Assembly (NCBI GenBank): GCA_016490735.1
Contig: JAEMWC010000256.1
Coordinates: 89,501-153,500 of the forward strand
Origin: Pachyseris speciosa
Lineage: Eukaryota > Cnidaria > Anthozoa > Scleractinia > Pachyseridae
Direction of reading: 5' to 3'
DNA length: 64,000 nt
The notes under the pieces are model-generated. The model had not been told where the DNA came from and searched no databases. It saw only the letters and a program-made list of their open reading frames with translations. A program made the position numbers and the translations under genes. This document shows positions 52,590 to 63,675 of this stretch, piece after piece; position 1 is the stretch's first letter; each line of letters starts with the position of its first letter.

Positions 52590-53319
52590 CTGCAAAAATT
52601 AGGAAAAAAGCTTTAGGATTTAACTTCATTAACCACGTAAGTAATGAGGTTTAGTATGAATACAAAGGGTGGGTGGGTGGGGGTGAGTCGGTCGCGGGGA
52701 TAGTGGGGGAAGAGTCAAACCTACAATTACATTATTGTACAAGGAAATTGGAAATGAGGCTGAACTAAGGTTACAGACTAAGCTCAGTCTTGCAATCTAC
52801 CAAATTTTTATGTTAAGCCACTGGAGAAGGGTGGGGAAGAAAGACACAGGGATTTGATATATTTTCAAATTAAATGGCTTAAATCTCCCACCCACAGGAA
52901 AATCTCCCCAATCAAATAAATTTGAAACTTCTGAAGAGAATCTAGCCTGAAGAACCAGAGCTCGACCTTAGCGGTGGTCCACTAGCCCACAGCTAGTAAA
53001 AAATGGGATTGGGCTAGTAAAATTTCAGAACAACTAGCCACTGGGCTAGTCAAGGTATAGATAAAGTTTTGGAAAGACAAAAAAATTCTGTTTTAGTTGA
53101 TTGCAACAGAGAAAAATAAATAAGAAACGTATCTTGCATTTTGCAATCGATAACTTTGTGGTATGTAGGACTGGTAGGAGGACTGAACATTAGTGGGACC
53201 CAGAAATTCACGGACAGGCCGCCATCTTGTAACGTGATGATCAAAATGTGATACTCCTTAGAAGAAGCAGCGTGATGACAAGGAAGTCAAGGAAGATGAA
53301 GCTCGACCAAGCAACTCAA
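52590..53319. other. Upstream of exon w1; no exon found
   Basis: Searched for PAN or EGF exons on the minus strand; none seen. Contains gggtgggtgg-type low complexity at 52665-52690 and a ctagc-rich patch at 52980-53050. Confidence 0.4.
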
Positions 53320-53780
53320 AACTGAAAAGTCCTTTGAGTACTGAATGGACAAGCAACTGAAGCTCACACCCGCTTGCTAAAGTAGCCCGACACTTTCACC
53401 CCGAGTGGAAAGCAACAATCCCTTCAGGGTATATTACGCGGATGGGAAAATGTTTTGTCACACTTGCCAGGAATGTCCACAAAAGTCAAATGACTCTTCT
53501 AGTTTCATCAGTGGATGCTCCAATTTTAAAATAGAGTCCTTGAAAAGTCATGCAAGGTCCACAGGATATATCCAGGCTCAGGAAGCAATTTGTGCAAAGG
53601 AATTAAGGCCTTTGGAAGCTCCTCTACCAACAGCTCTTCCTCTTGTGTCAGACGAAGTTGGACAGAAAATGGAGAAACTTTTTGATGTTGCTTAAATGGA
53701 AGCAAAATTTGAACTTCCACCAAACATTTTTCCCAGTCTGTGCTCAAAGTTCAATCCCAGGCTTGGCTACCAGGTGATGA
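53320..53780 (+). pseudogene. hAT/ZNF862-like zinc-finger relic
   Basis: Open reading from about 53405 gives MESNNPFRVYYADGKMFCHT, SSFISGCSNFKIESLKSHAR, LVSDEVGQKMEKLFDVA, then a stop and MEAKFELPPNIFPSLCSK in the same frame. MFC-x2-C ... GCSNFKxxSLKxH is the TTF-type or BED-like zinc finger of hAT-derived proteins such as ZNF862, and the part after the stop continues that family (PxxxFPSLC). The in-frame stop and loss of the catalytic region make it a pseudogene. Opposite strand to the host gene. Confidence 0.6.
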
Positions 53781-54362
53781 CTGTTAAAAAGTTAAGGTTG
53801 AGCACTGGGAACAAGGTTAGTCAAAAGTCCTTTCCACAGGCCAACATTGACCACCTAATTCCCATCCTATATTGTGCCCCCCCCCCCCCCCTCCTCTTCC
53901 AACAACTCCTGCCAGCTACATGTAAGTACCCCTGATGGATACAGCAATATAAATGTAAACCTGTACAATCATTCTCTTCTTCAAAAGCATTATAAGCCCC
54001 CCTGGCCTAACTCTACTTTTAAAACAAAGAACCATCGCTGACACTGCCAAATAAAGATAAAACAGTACATCCATGTGAATTCTTGAAACTAAAATGGGGG
54101 GGGTTAAGAATCAAGGCAATCACAGCCTGGGATATGCGAAAAGAAGCCAGGGATACCAGCTGTTGTTATGTCATTGATCAATACAGCGCTTCTGATAGGT
54201 CATGGAAAAAAATTTAAAATTTGCGGGATTTTCTGGGGCAAATTCGTGGAGAGATCGACCAAAATCACGGACTGAATTTTTTGTTGTTTACTCGTTGCAG
54301 TGACAAAGTTTCAAGATAAATTTGGATGTTTGTGGTGAATAAAACAGGTCTAATAGCCAAGA

Positions 54363-55217
54363 TACAGTACCGCCTGAAAGTATTGACCCATCGGGACGAG
54401 GCGATACCTCGTCTATGCTGCGGGTAGTGGCCGTGCGTCCACCGCGGTATAAAAACATTGTTCCCGCGGGAAAACCGAGGTACAATTTTGCCACGGGAAT
54501 ACCGCAGGAAAAAAGACAAGGTAATGCCGCGGGGAAAGAACAATGACGATTAATTCCAGGTGTCAAAAAAGCGGAAGGACTGTAAGGTGCGAAGATTCAC
54601 GGACATAAAAATAATGCTGTGCGCGATTTGCGTATGGACTCGTAATTTCTGAACCGGCCTCTATATAATGTAAAATCGAAGTCTTTTAAACGCTAAGGGG
54701 CTTGCCCTGGTTAAACGCCTGCCTTGGTTAACCGCCGTATTTCACATGTGAAGTACGGCATTTGTCCCAATTCTTGACTTGCACGTCATGCAAGTATCAC
54801 GAAAATAAAAAATAAAATCGCTTATCTTTCAATAAATTAAGTCAAGAAACTGAGATAGTGTAGAATAGTAATAAATAAATAACGTATTAAAGTTTCAGCG
54901 TTGTGCGGTATTCCGAACTCGAGTTATTCAGTAAAGGGTACTATACTCAAAATTATAGTTTTTAGTATGGAGACGCCATGCTGGCACTGTGTTCCTGTGA
55001 GAAACCCCAACATGGCGGTCGGAAATCCATTGGAAACATCTGGAGCTCACTTTTCCTCTCGCAAAAGATTTTTTCTCTCTGCTAAACTTCAAAACATTCG
55101 CATAGACGAAATTTCAAGTCTTAACATATTGGTTATTCAGAACTCGAAAACACAACGTAAATCAATATTTTCGCGTACGTGATATGTTTCTCAGAGGGCA
55201 ACCCTAAAACATGGAAT

Positions 55218-55251
<34 letters not shown>

Positions 55252-57376
55252 TCAGGAATCCGGAATCCGGAATCCGGAATCCGGAATCCGGAATCCCGAA
55301 ACTATAACCGGGCGAAAGAAAACTTGATTTCAGTTAAAAATAGAGCTGTAATCAGGACAAGTCATATTGAAATGAAAAATGTCCTCTGGTTAAAAAGATT
55401 AAAAACATAAACTTTTGGCCATCAGTCTATAGCCTTTAATGAATGAAAAATGTTTCGCGCAAAAGGAAACCGTCGACGCGGATAATAACTGAAAACCGTT
55501 GCCTAGGCAATATTCCATTTTATTGTAATTAGACCTCCTTTACATTTTTATCTTCTAGCTTTTTTGACACTTCTTTTTGTGTTTTTATTCTCAAAAAATT
55601 TTTGCACCTTTTTTGTATGTATTTCCGTTCGCGCGCTACATTTTTCATTCGTTAAAGGCTATAGACTGATAACCGAAAGCTTATGCGTTTTAATATTTTT
55701 AACCAGAGAACGTATTTCGATTTCAGTTATTTATGTCTAGAATATTTCAGGCATTAGAAATTTGTATGGTAGTCTTTACACTGGGCTGTTAAGTAAGACT
55801 TATAAGGAGCTGCTAAAGTTTTACTTTTCCGAAATATGTGTGTGAAGGCTTAAGTAAAATCTTAAGTCACTTTACTTTGGAACTCATTCTAGTCGGAAAA
55901 TTGAAATGATTCAAGAAAGTTTCAAGTGACTTGAAACTTGTGGTTTCTTGAACTTTGAGGCGGGCGAAGCCTGTAAGTCAATATATAATCATATAACTTA
56001 AGTTATATGTTGAAGGAAAAACGTTACTTGTGTGTGAAGCGTTAAATCCGAAAAATTTACTTGAAATATCAAAAAATTACTTGACTTGAAATATTCCTAA
56101 GTTGACTTTTTCTCTAGTGTAAACATTACCATAAAATAAAATTGCCTTGTATGTGTGTGTGATCCAGTTTTGATCCGTCGGCGTGTTACACACGAATTTT
56201 GTATGTGAGTTATTGTTACCCACTAATGAGCAATCATTGTTCCCACGGTGATTTTGAAAAGGAAAGACTCCGTGCAGAAAAAAGTTAAAACTTTTTAGTC
56301 GCTCAGATGACGTTTACAACTCAGTACAGATGAATTAGTGACTAGCTACAATAAGTCTACAACCAAAACTCTTCAAAAGATTTCAGTAATGTAAGGCAAT
56401 TTTGCCTTTTGCGAAATCAAGTTTTTCCTTTTTCCGATTATAGTTTCTGAATTTAGGATTCCGGATTCCGGATTCCGGATTCCGGATTCCGGATTCCGGA
56501 TTCCGGATTCCGGATTCCGGTTCCCAGATTCCATGTTTTAGGGTTTCCCATTTAGATTTGTTCGTTGAAATCTCGGCCTGCCTTACTTAGAATTTCTTGG
56601 TAATTTGTTCGCTTCCCTTAATATCTTAGTTCTAAATAACTTCGAGTCAATGTAACAATGTTTTGGATCTGTGATAAGCTTAATTCAAAATTCCTGTCCG
56701 GTTGCCGGACATTGAGACATAACATGTAAATTGCTATTCGTGCTCTGAGCAGCATAACATGTTCTTTCATATTCGTGCTCTGAGCATCACAAAACATGCC
56801 GAAATATTCTTTCCTTTCTTTCTTTCCATCAAGATGCCAACAGATCTGTTTACAGGTCACATTCCACAGGTCAGCACACAGTCTGTAAATGAATAAAACT
56901 TTGAAGCCGAACTCCACGCGAGGGTGCCAAGCATAGATGCACTTCGAAGATTCGATTCAAAATAGTCGCGACAATCGCTAATATCAAAATAATTTACAAT
57001 CAAAATATTTCTCCCCAAATTTTTATTTATGGTCGGATTCTAACAACAGAATCATTTCTGCCCATGTATCAAAAAGCTGATAGATCTATGTGTAGCGACC
57101 ATGACTGTCCTTCCTGTTCAAGATTTCCTGCTGAAACTTTTAGGTACTACTTTGTCACTTGAAACATAAAGGAAACAAACGCCTATTCAAACTCGACCGC
57201 GGTATTTTATTACCTCGGTTTTACCTCGGTTAACTTTCCCGCGGCAACTTTGGAGCCTGACCGAAAAGTCCCCTCGGCAAAAAAGCGGCCTGCCGCGGGA
57301 ATACTGAGGGAAAGTCGCGAGGAGGTCACGCGGCAAAGACGCGGAAAAGGGGTCAATACTTTCAGGCGGTACTGTA
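54363..57376. mobile_element. 3.0-kb TA-flanked TIR element with GC-rich subterminal repeats
   Basis: TA then cagtaccgcctgaaagtatt at 54363 is inverted as aatactttcaggcggtactg then TA at 57376; the 25-bp TIRs and TA duplication fit the Tc1/mariner-pogo superfamily. Inside both ends are many ccgcgg, cctcggtt and cggcaa words. Outside, weaker inverted similarity (cttctgatag at 54190, ctatcagaag-type at 57503) hints at an older host element. No transposase seen; the centre is occupied by a nested element. Confidence 0.7.
55197..56549. mobile_element. 1.35-kb element with ggaatcc minisatellite arms
   Basis: The left end ggcaaccctaaaacatggaa is followed by about a dozen ggaaacc/ggaatcc repeats to 55297. 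The right end (56455-56549) is ggattcc repeats followed by ccatgttttagggtttccc, the true inverse. A second inverted pair lies inside: 55385-55451 and 55639-55708 (cagtctatagcctttaatga and inverse). Non-coding. Inserted in the 54.4-57.4 kb element. Confidence 0.8.
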
Positions 57377-58716
57377 AGTATCAAACATGTTTTATTGACA
57401 TGTATTTAGTAATAAAAATCTAGCGGATTTTGCGGTATTTGGGGGAAATTTCATGGGATTTCGCGGATTTACCTGAATTCCGTGGGTCTGCGACCGCACA
57501 AAATATCAGAAGCCCTGTCAATACACTGTTTTTCTAACAACTTTTTCTTATTTTATCACCCAAATGCTGTGCTTAAGTCTTTAAAAAATAATTAAATTCA
57601 TAATAGCTAGCCTGATGGCAGCAAGCAATACCCCCATCCCCCTCATTCACTGTTGCTGCCTTAACTTACATGTATATGTTTTGCTTGCATGTGGTCCAAG
57701 CCAACGCAGCATTGTAAGTGGAGAGGGGGGGGAAGGGGGGGGGGGGAGGAACAGCACACATGAAGCAAATTATCATGAGTGTGCCGAGTAAAAGCATCTC
57801 AGCTATTTCCAAATGGCTGATATCCTGTAAATAACAACTGAGGAAGAAGGTGACATCACATTTAGATGCTACATGTACCCAGGTAAAATGTCAGGTGGGA
57901 TCTAGGCGGGATCCCGGCAATCCCACATGGGATCCCAGGTGGGAATGGCGGGATCCCGCCTTAGGAGGTGGGATCCCGCCTTTCCCACCTGGGATGAAAA
58001 TTTGATCCCACCTGGGATCCCGCATCAAATGCGGGATTCCAGCATCCCACCCGGGATCTTAGGTGGGATTTCTACATCCCACCCAGGATCTTAGTGGGAC
58101 TTCTGCATCCCACCCGGGAGTCTGGGTGGACATTGTGCATCCCACCTGGGATCCTAGAAAGGATTCGCAAGAGTCATATCCCACCTGGGATCCTAAATAT
58201 CCTTCCAAGAAACATACTCTTGCTCATGATCTTGGGAAGTTTCCATGCAAAAAAGTGATGACTGTAGAACTTGCCACCCAAATTATCCATTTCAAACATC
58301 CATGGACATATGTCATGAATTCAATCTGCCAGTAATCAATCAAATGTCAATCAAACGTTCCACAAAAAGTTGACAAGGTGCTTGTGTTATAGTAATTCCC
58401 TTTCAAGCAAGGTTGTTAGGAAAATAACACGTAAATACACGTATATATACCAAAAATAAATACAACTAGGTGCAATGTTTGAAGGATTCCAAGTCACACA
58501 AGAATGTTGAGGACACACAGTCGTTGAAGTTACTATAAGGACAAGATAATACACGTTTTGTAGATATTAAAGCATTTATTTGCACTGTACTGTAACCTGT
58601 TTCTTCACTTCATATATTAAACACGTACTTGCATCACTAAAGGTTCGTAGTTCTTTGATCGAGAAAACAATTCATCCACCGCTTCCACTCCCAAACAAAA
58701 AAAGACTTACACAGTT

Positions 58717-58863
58717 AGTTGGTTGATTCTGTTGTAAATGAAATCCTCTTCAAAAGCTCCTCTTTTCACTGTTTTCTTTCCAAAGACGCAACTTTGATCA
58801 AAGTGACAGCAAAGCAGCAACAAGTGAAGTGTTATGCTCATTTTCGGACTTGACTGTTGTAGG
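58717..58863 (-). CDS. Candidate first exon: signal peptide plus start of a PAN-like domain
   Basis: From an ATG at 58863 the frame reads MLLQQSSPKMSITLHLLLLC then CHFDQSCVFGKKTVKRGAFE, EDFIYNRINQLTV, and stops at a strong donor (GT followed by GTAAGTCT). A second ATG starts MSITLHLLLLCCHF, a good secretion signal. EDFIYNRINQLTV resembles the opening of cnidarian PAN/apple-like modules that often precede EGF and F5/8C domains. It ends in phase 2, while exon w1 starts in phase 1, so one or more exons are missing between them, or this belongs to another gene. It lies inside the 57.9-60.8 kb inverted-repeat element, which lowers confidence. Confidence 0.4.
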
Positions 58864-58912
58864 AGCATTTTGTTTTTCACCTGGTCCACTTTAAGTTTAT
58901 GAAAACATATTC

Positions 58913-58948
58913 ATACATACATACATACATACATACATACATACATAA
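58913..58948. repeat. (CATA)n microsatellite, LINE tail
   Basis: Eight to nine catacata units immediately 3' of a minus-strand LINE fragment. Confidence 0.85.
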
Positions 58949-59510
58949 TCTTTATTTAACGTGGGAGAAACGCTTAGCTAAAGCTATTTTGCAGGTTTTC
59001 CACAAATTAATATTAAGAAAGAAAGAAAACTGTACATAAAATGTAAGGATATAAAATATCATGCATCTCAAGTTACAAAACTTAAGTAATTAAAATTAAA
59101 ATTCAATATTCCTCACTTGTTTATTAAATTCTAGACCTCCAGCTTTTAAACGCAATTCATTTGGAACACTGCTCCATTGTTTTGCAGCGAAATATCTGAA
59201 GGAATTTAAGCCATGCTTTGTGGTATTTACTCTTGGCAGTGATAGCATATTATTGCCTCTTAAATCATACTTGTTATTTCTCATTTTAACGAGTTCCATA
59301 ATGCATGTGGGGGCGGTGCCTTGGAAACAAGCATTTATAGTTATCAACATGTCCTGGACACGACGGTTTTCCAACGTGGTTCCTAAACCTATTCGCTGTA
59401 GCGAATTCAAAGGTTTCCTTTCGCCTTTGAGTGCATATAAAGGTGGAAATAAGCGAAGCATGTCTCCAAGGATCCTGTTGTTTCCTCAATGGATCGATCG
59501 AACTTGAATA
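58949..59510 (-). pseudogene. LINE 3' fragment
   Basis: The minus frame 59461-59096 reads KYDLRGNNMLSLPRVNTTKH, GLNSFRYFAAKQWSSVPNEL and RLKAGGLEFNKQVRNIEF, a LINE ORF2 C-terminus (LR----L--P---T--G--SF-----K-WN-LP--LR). It ends in a 3' untranslated segment and the CATA tail. Upstream codons MLITINACFQGTAP belong to the same frame. 5' truncated. Confidence 0.65.
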
Positions 59511-59520
59511 TTCCAGTCCG

Positions 59521-60350
59521 CCATTTTGAATTTTGAGCAAGCTAGTTCCCAGGCAAGCCGTGAGATCATTAACACATGCGCAACTCAACTTCAACGTCAC
59601 ATGGTGCTTGAAGACAATAGCAAAGTGTGAGTTTTGCTTCTAGCGCGTGGGTTTGAACAGATACAGAGGAGTTTTATGAAGTTTGCTACGCTGTTCTGCT
59701 AAAATACTTTGATTCCCCAGCTTTTTGCAACTGAAATATATCAGTTGAAGGAAAGAAACCGAACAGACAAGAACAAAATGTCTCTCAGGCCGTCTGTAGA
59801 GAAAGGTTAGATGCTGTAATGCTTGTTTGAATCTCGGATATCTCATCGCATTGTTATAGTTACGTAGAAGTTCGAATTTTGCATCTCTGATCTTTATCGC
59901 CTATTTTGTATCTTTGCTTTATCGTTCTTTAGTTCTAAAGCGCAAAAATTCTAGAATTGAGAATATATAAGCTTATAATCATAAGCTTTTGGTTTTTAAA
60001 GACTAGAAGTCCGAACTTATGAATCATTTGTTCATACACATTTTATGGTAACCTGTCATACAATGTCAAGCCCGGAATATCTTTTTCTTTGTCTTTGATT
60101 TCTTTGAATGAGAACTTTCGATTGCAACAAGCTTCTTTCAAAACATTTCTATGCAATTTCTGTGAGAATTTGTGAAAATTAATTTTTTAGGAAGACTAGT
60201 AAGACTATAACTCAAGTACTGAGACTAAACTGTATTTTTTGTTATATTTACACGAATATGTTGCTATTATTAATAAATTGATGGCTTAAATTCAAAACTG
60301 GTATAGTATTAATTTGCTAATGTAAACTGGGTGTAATGGAGGACAGTGAC
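59521..60350. other. Inside the foldback element, nothing assigned
   Basis: AT-rich, no domain or repeat recognised. Confidence 0.4.
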
Positions 60351-60882
60351 CACACTTGGAAAGTAGGATATCTCACCCGGATGATTCTGGCGGGATTGGT
60401 GGGATCACACCTGGGATGGATGCGGGATCCCACCAATGATCTCTGGTGGGATCACACCTGGGACTAAGGTCGGATCCCACCTAGAATGTTTCATAATCTT
60501 GGGTGGGATCCCGCCTACTTGAGAAAGGATCACAGGTGGGATCCTAGTGGGATCCCGCCTGAGACGTTCCATAATCTTGGGTGGGATCCCGCCTACTTGA
60601 GAATGGATCCCAGGTGGGATCCTGGTGGGATCCCGCCTGGGACGTTCCATAATCCCGGGTGGGATCCCAGATGGGATCCCGCCTATTTGAGGTGGGATCC
60701 CACCTGGGACTGAACCGGGATCCCAGGTGGGATTGGCGGGATCCCACCTCATATTTTTACCTGGGTAGCTACATGTAGTTTTCAACAAAAAGCTTAAAAA
60801 ACCGTAAAGAGGTATCATGGAGATTATGACAATCAATGATGACAGAGTTTGGTAATGGTAAAGTACAGTATTTACATGCATA

Positions 60883-61342
60883 TGTTGTGGTTCATTTTTA
60901 TCCTTGGTTTAAATTTTTTTTCTCCCTTTCATTGTTTACTGCATACATATGGGATGGCCAAGCGTGAGGTCAAGATGGCGGGATATTGGCCAAGTTCTTT
61001 TCTTGTTTTTGCGTGTTTATGGACCAAGACGAAGTCGAGGTCCATAAACATGCAAAAAAAGAATGAGGCCAATATCCCGCCATCTTGACCGAACAAGCGT
61101 GGTCAATAAAGGATTTATTATATGACTCAAAGGATGCTATCAAGAGACAGTAAAACGCGGGACGAACAGGCTATCCCGAGAGGTCAAGATGGCTCCATCT
61201 TGACCTCACGGGTAGCCAATCACAGCAGGAGAATTGATTCATCTTGACCGCTGAAAGAGCCAGTCATATATTAATAAATTGCCATACCCAAAACCACCAA
61301 AGGGACAAAAAAATCAAACCAAGGATAAAATTGAGCCACAAC
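60883..61342. mobile_element. tgttgtgg TIR element containing a foldback repeat
   Basis: The left end tgttgtggttcatttttatc (60883) is inverted at gataaaattgagccacaaca (61342), the same ends as the 130-bp MITE at 15637-15766. The interior is the inverse of 19318-19570: gaggtcaagatggcgggata, the hairpin tgtttatggaccaagacgaa / gtcgaggtccataaacatgc, and tagccaatcacagcaggaga. Two families are therefore nested or fused here. Confidence 0.7.
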
Positions 61343-61527
61343 ATACATGTACATGTATATACAGCACACTTCACACAGTCTCATGGTGGTTTCTAATTTA
61401 TTGTTATTATTCTGTGGGGTGAGATTGGATGTGAGCATGAAAAATTGTCACTGGCAGCTGCTATATCAGTCCATGTTTGATCTCATCCACCCACCCAACC
61501 CATGCATGAATAACAAAGACAGATGAA

Positions 61528-61815
61528 GTCAGAGAAAAACCACCACACCAGGGACTACATCCCCTACTCTTTTCCAATAGTGTGTGGGTTCTCAAACATC
61601 CCACAGCTTATAATAATTTGGAACAAGTGTTTCGAGATACTGGGCCTATTGGTTTGTTATCCTTATCCAAGAAGTCTAGAAAGTCTAACCATTTGCAGAT
61701 GTCATTACAAAGGCAGCACCGTCTTCTCAGTTATTTAATTAAGACACTGAGTGTTGGTCCGACCAGGCTTTTATCCCGCAACTTCCCACATGATAGTTCA
61801 GACTGCTTTATTAAT
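61528..61815 (-). mobile_element. SINE-like dispersed repeat, copy C
   Basis: ctactcttttccaatagtgt then gtgggttctcaaacatccca matches copy B, and ccttatccaagaagtctaga is the inverse of copies A and D. It ends with a degraded tRNA-like segment (ggtccgaccaggcttttatc). The 61.5 and 62.5 kb copies face each other. Confidence 0.6.
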
Positions 61816-62536
61816 GGCGTATAAGTTCACTGTATAAGTTTACAAAGAAATAGAATGATGGCACACAGGCAGTACTGATAAATTAATTATGCCCACTGGC
61901 CAGACATCCAGATCTTTTCAAAAAATCAAAGCATTCACAAAGAATTACTGACAGTAGATCGAGATAAAATGATGCTAAATTTTACTGCCTAATCTTCAGT
62001 GCAACTGTTACAGCTAGGAGATGCAAATTATTTTGAATATTAATAACTAGTAAATCTAAATAACTAGTATTTATTAAAGTAACTGCTAACAAGAAACGAT
62101 ATATATTTCAACAAATTTATTTGCTGTTTGCTCTGAGATCAAGATTGGCATAATTTAATTAAACAATTTCTGATGAAAAGTCTTTTAGTTAGCATGATCA
62201 GGTGATAGAAGATGAGTGACTTGCACGGTTACAAATTTTTAAATTCAATCACATATAGATCAAAGGTTTATGTGGCAAGTTCAAATTCCAGTGATGTCCA
62301 AGGAATTGTAATCCAAGGCTTGAATCCTCCCAAGGCCGATGTCAAAGACTATCATTTCTAGTTTCCTTTTTTTTTTAATTTGGTCACAGATGTAGGGGAG
62401 AATGTTGGACATAACAATGAAAAAATGACTGAAAATGGTTATGACTAGAAGCAGCTTGTCGCCACAGCGATGGCCACTTAAATAAAAAGATACATACAAC
62501 TGTGTGTCATTAGCATTTAGGTAGAAGGACATGAGG
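61816..62536. other. Nothing assigned
   Basis: AT-rich, no exon or repeat recognised. Confidence 0.4.
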
Positions 62537-62760
62537 AGTAAGTGCTGCCTTTGGAATGACCTTTACAAACGGTTAGACTTTCTAGTCTTCTCGGATAAGG
62601 ATGATAAACTGTAGGTCCCGTCTCACAGTACTTTCACTTAATCTAACTCCTTAATAAGGGGACATAAAAGAACCACTAGCTAGGTACATAACAAATCTTT
62701 GGCAGTGATAACCCCAAGAGTCTGTCCCAATTCAATATTGTCCCTTAAAAGCCCTGACAG
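62537..62760 (+). mobile_element. SINE-like dispersed repeat, copy D
   Basis: gtgctgcctttggaatgacc, tctcggataaggatgataaa and cccgtctcacagtactttca match copy A at 5610-5905 with scattered differences. Confidence 0.65.
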
Positions 62761-63256
62761 AGAGAGGAAAATTAAGTATGTATGTAAGTCTGTAAGCATG
62801 TATGCATGTATATTCTCAGGATATCAGGCAATGGTGAAGTATAATAAAAGCAATTTAATATACAAACTGAACCTTGAGGGACACCAAATTCAGAATCACA
62901 TGTTAGAGACCATTCTCCATTTACATTGATCGAGAAAATTAATTGCAAACAACCAGAGAGATAACAGCTGTAAGGCTTGAATCATATGAGGGCATGTAAT
63001 ATTTGGATTACAAAGGAATTAAGTCTCTTAGACAAAAAATCGTGGTCAAATCAAGATCACCTAAATTTATGACACTTTTAGAGATCTGTCATGAGTAAAG
63101 CAATTGTGCCATCATGCATACTATAATAGCACATCTGCATTTGAATGGGCTCTTTGTTATATACGAATCGCAGAGATGTGTCTTTTCCTAAAAAAAACTT
63201 CAACTTCCAAAATTTTAATGTTGTCTTCATCAAATTTTGTTACAAATAATTATGAT
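62761..63256. other. Nothing assigned
   Basis: Contains a short tgtatg-rich run (62775-62812); otherwise nothing recognised. Confidence 0.4.
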
Positions 63257-63258
63257 TA

Positions 63259-63675
63259 CAGTGGAACCTCGATTATCCGGACCTCGATTATCCAGACTTC
63301 TTGATTATCAGGGCCATTAATCTTCTGGTCCCATTATTTTCGTGAATATTAATAAGGTATGATGAAGATTCCTAAAACGCTATTATTTTGAATTCATTTT
63401 AATTTAGGCATTGAAAAAAGCATTTAAAACCGCTTGGTTTTCCTTTCAAGTGTTACCGGAATTTCTAAGTGCTGGCACACGTTGTAAGCACAGTGCATTC
63501 AATTGAGTTTTGATTGGCTGAGACATATTGTTTTGTTGCCAAATGAAACTTTGGTTTCCTAATTAATTTGTGTTGATCTCATTGATATTCATATTTTCGA
63601 TTATCCAGACTCTTGATTATCCAGACTATTCACTCTAGTCCTGTTCAAGTCCAGATAATCGGGGTTTGACTGTAA
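63259..63675. mobile_element. pogo/Tigger-like MITE
   Basis: Starts TA then cagtggaacctcgattatcc and ends ggataatc-type gataatcggggtttgactg then TA. The TIR CAGT-AACC-CGATTATC is typical of pogo/Tigger elements, and TA flanks both sides. Extra cgattatccagact copies are subterminal (63285-63310, 63598-63627). Non-coding. Confidence 0.75.

Larger units (their letters stand above)
57877..60766. mobile_element. 2.9-kb foldback element with gggatccc minisatellite arms
   Basis: Ends acccaggtaaaa (57877) and ttttacctgggt (60766) are inverse, with ctacatgta words next to both. Inner arms are arrays of ggtgggatcccacctg-type units: 57890-58200 on the left and 60357-60750 on the right, in opposite sense. 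The enclosed 2.1 kb holds the candidate signal-peptide exon and a LINE tail. Long open frames in the right arm (60405-60881) are shadows of the repeat. Confidence 0.75.

Noticed and set aside
56618..56917. Minus frame LCADLWNVTCKQICWHLDG as the missing PAN exon
   Set aside because: An acceptor TTTACAG exists and phase 2 would fit, but cysteine spacing does not match PAN or EGF domains and the sequence soon becomes low complexity.
60405..60881. 158-codon frame with repeated GIPPGI/GIPPKIMERLRRDP and its plus-strand twin
   Set aside because: Both are translations of the near-palindromic gggatccc array.
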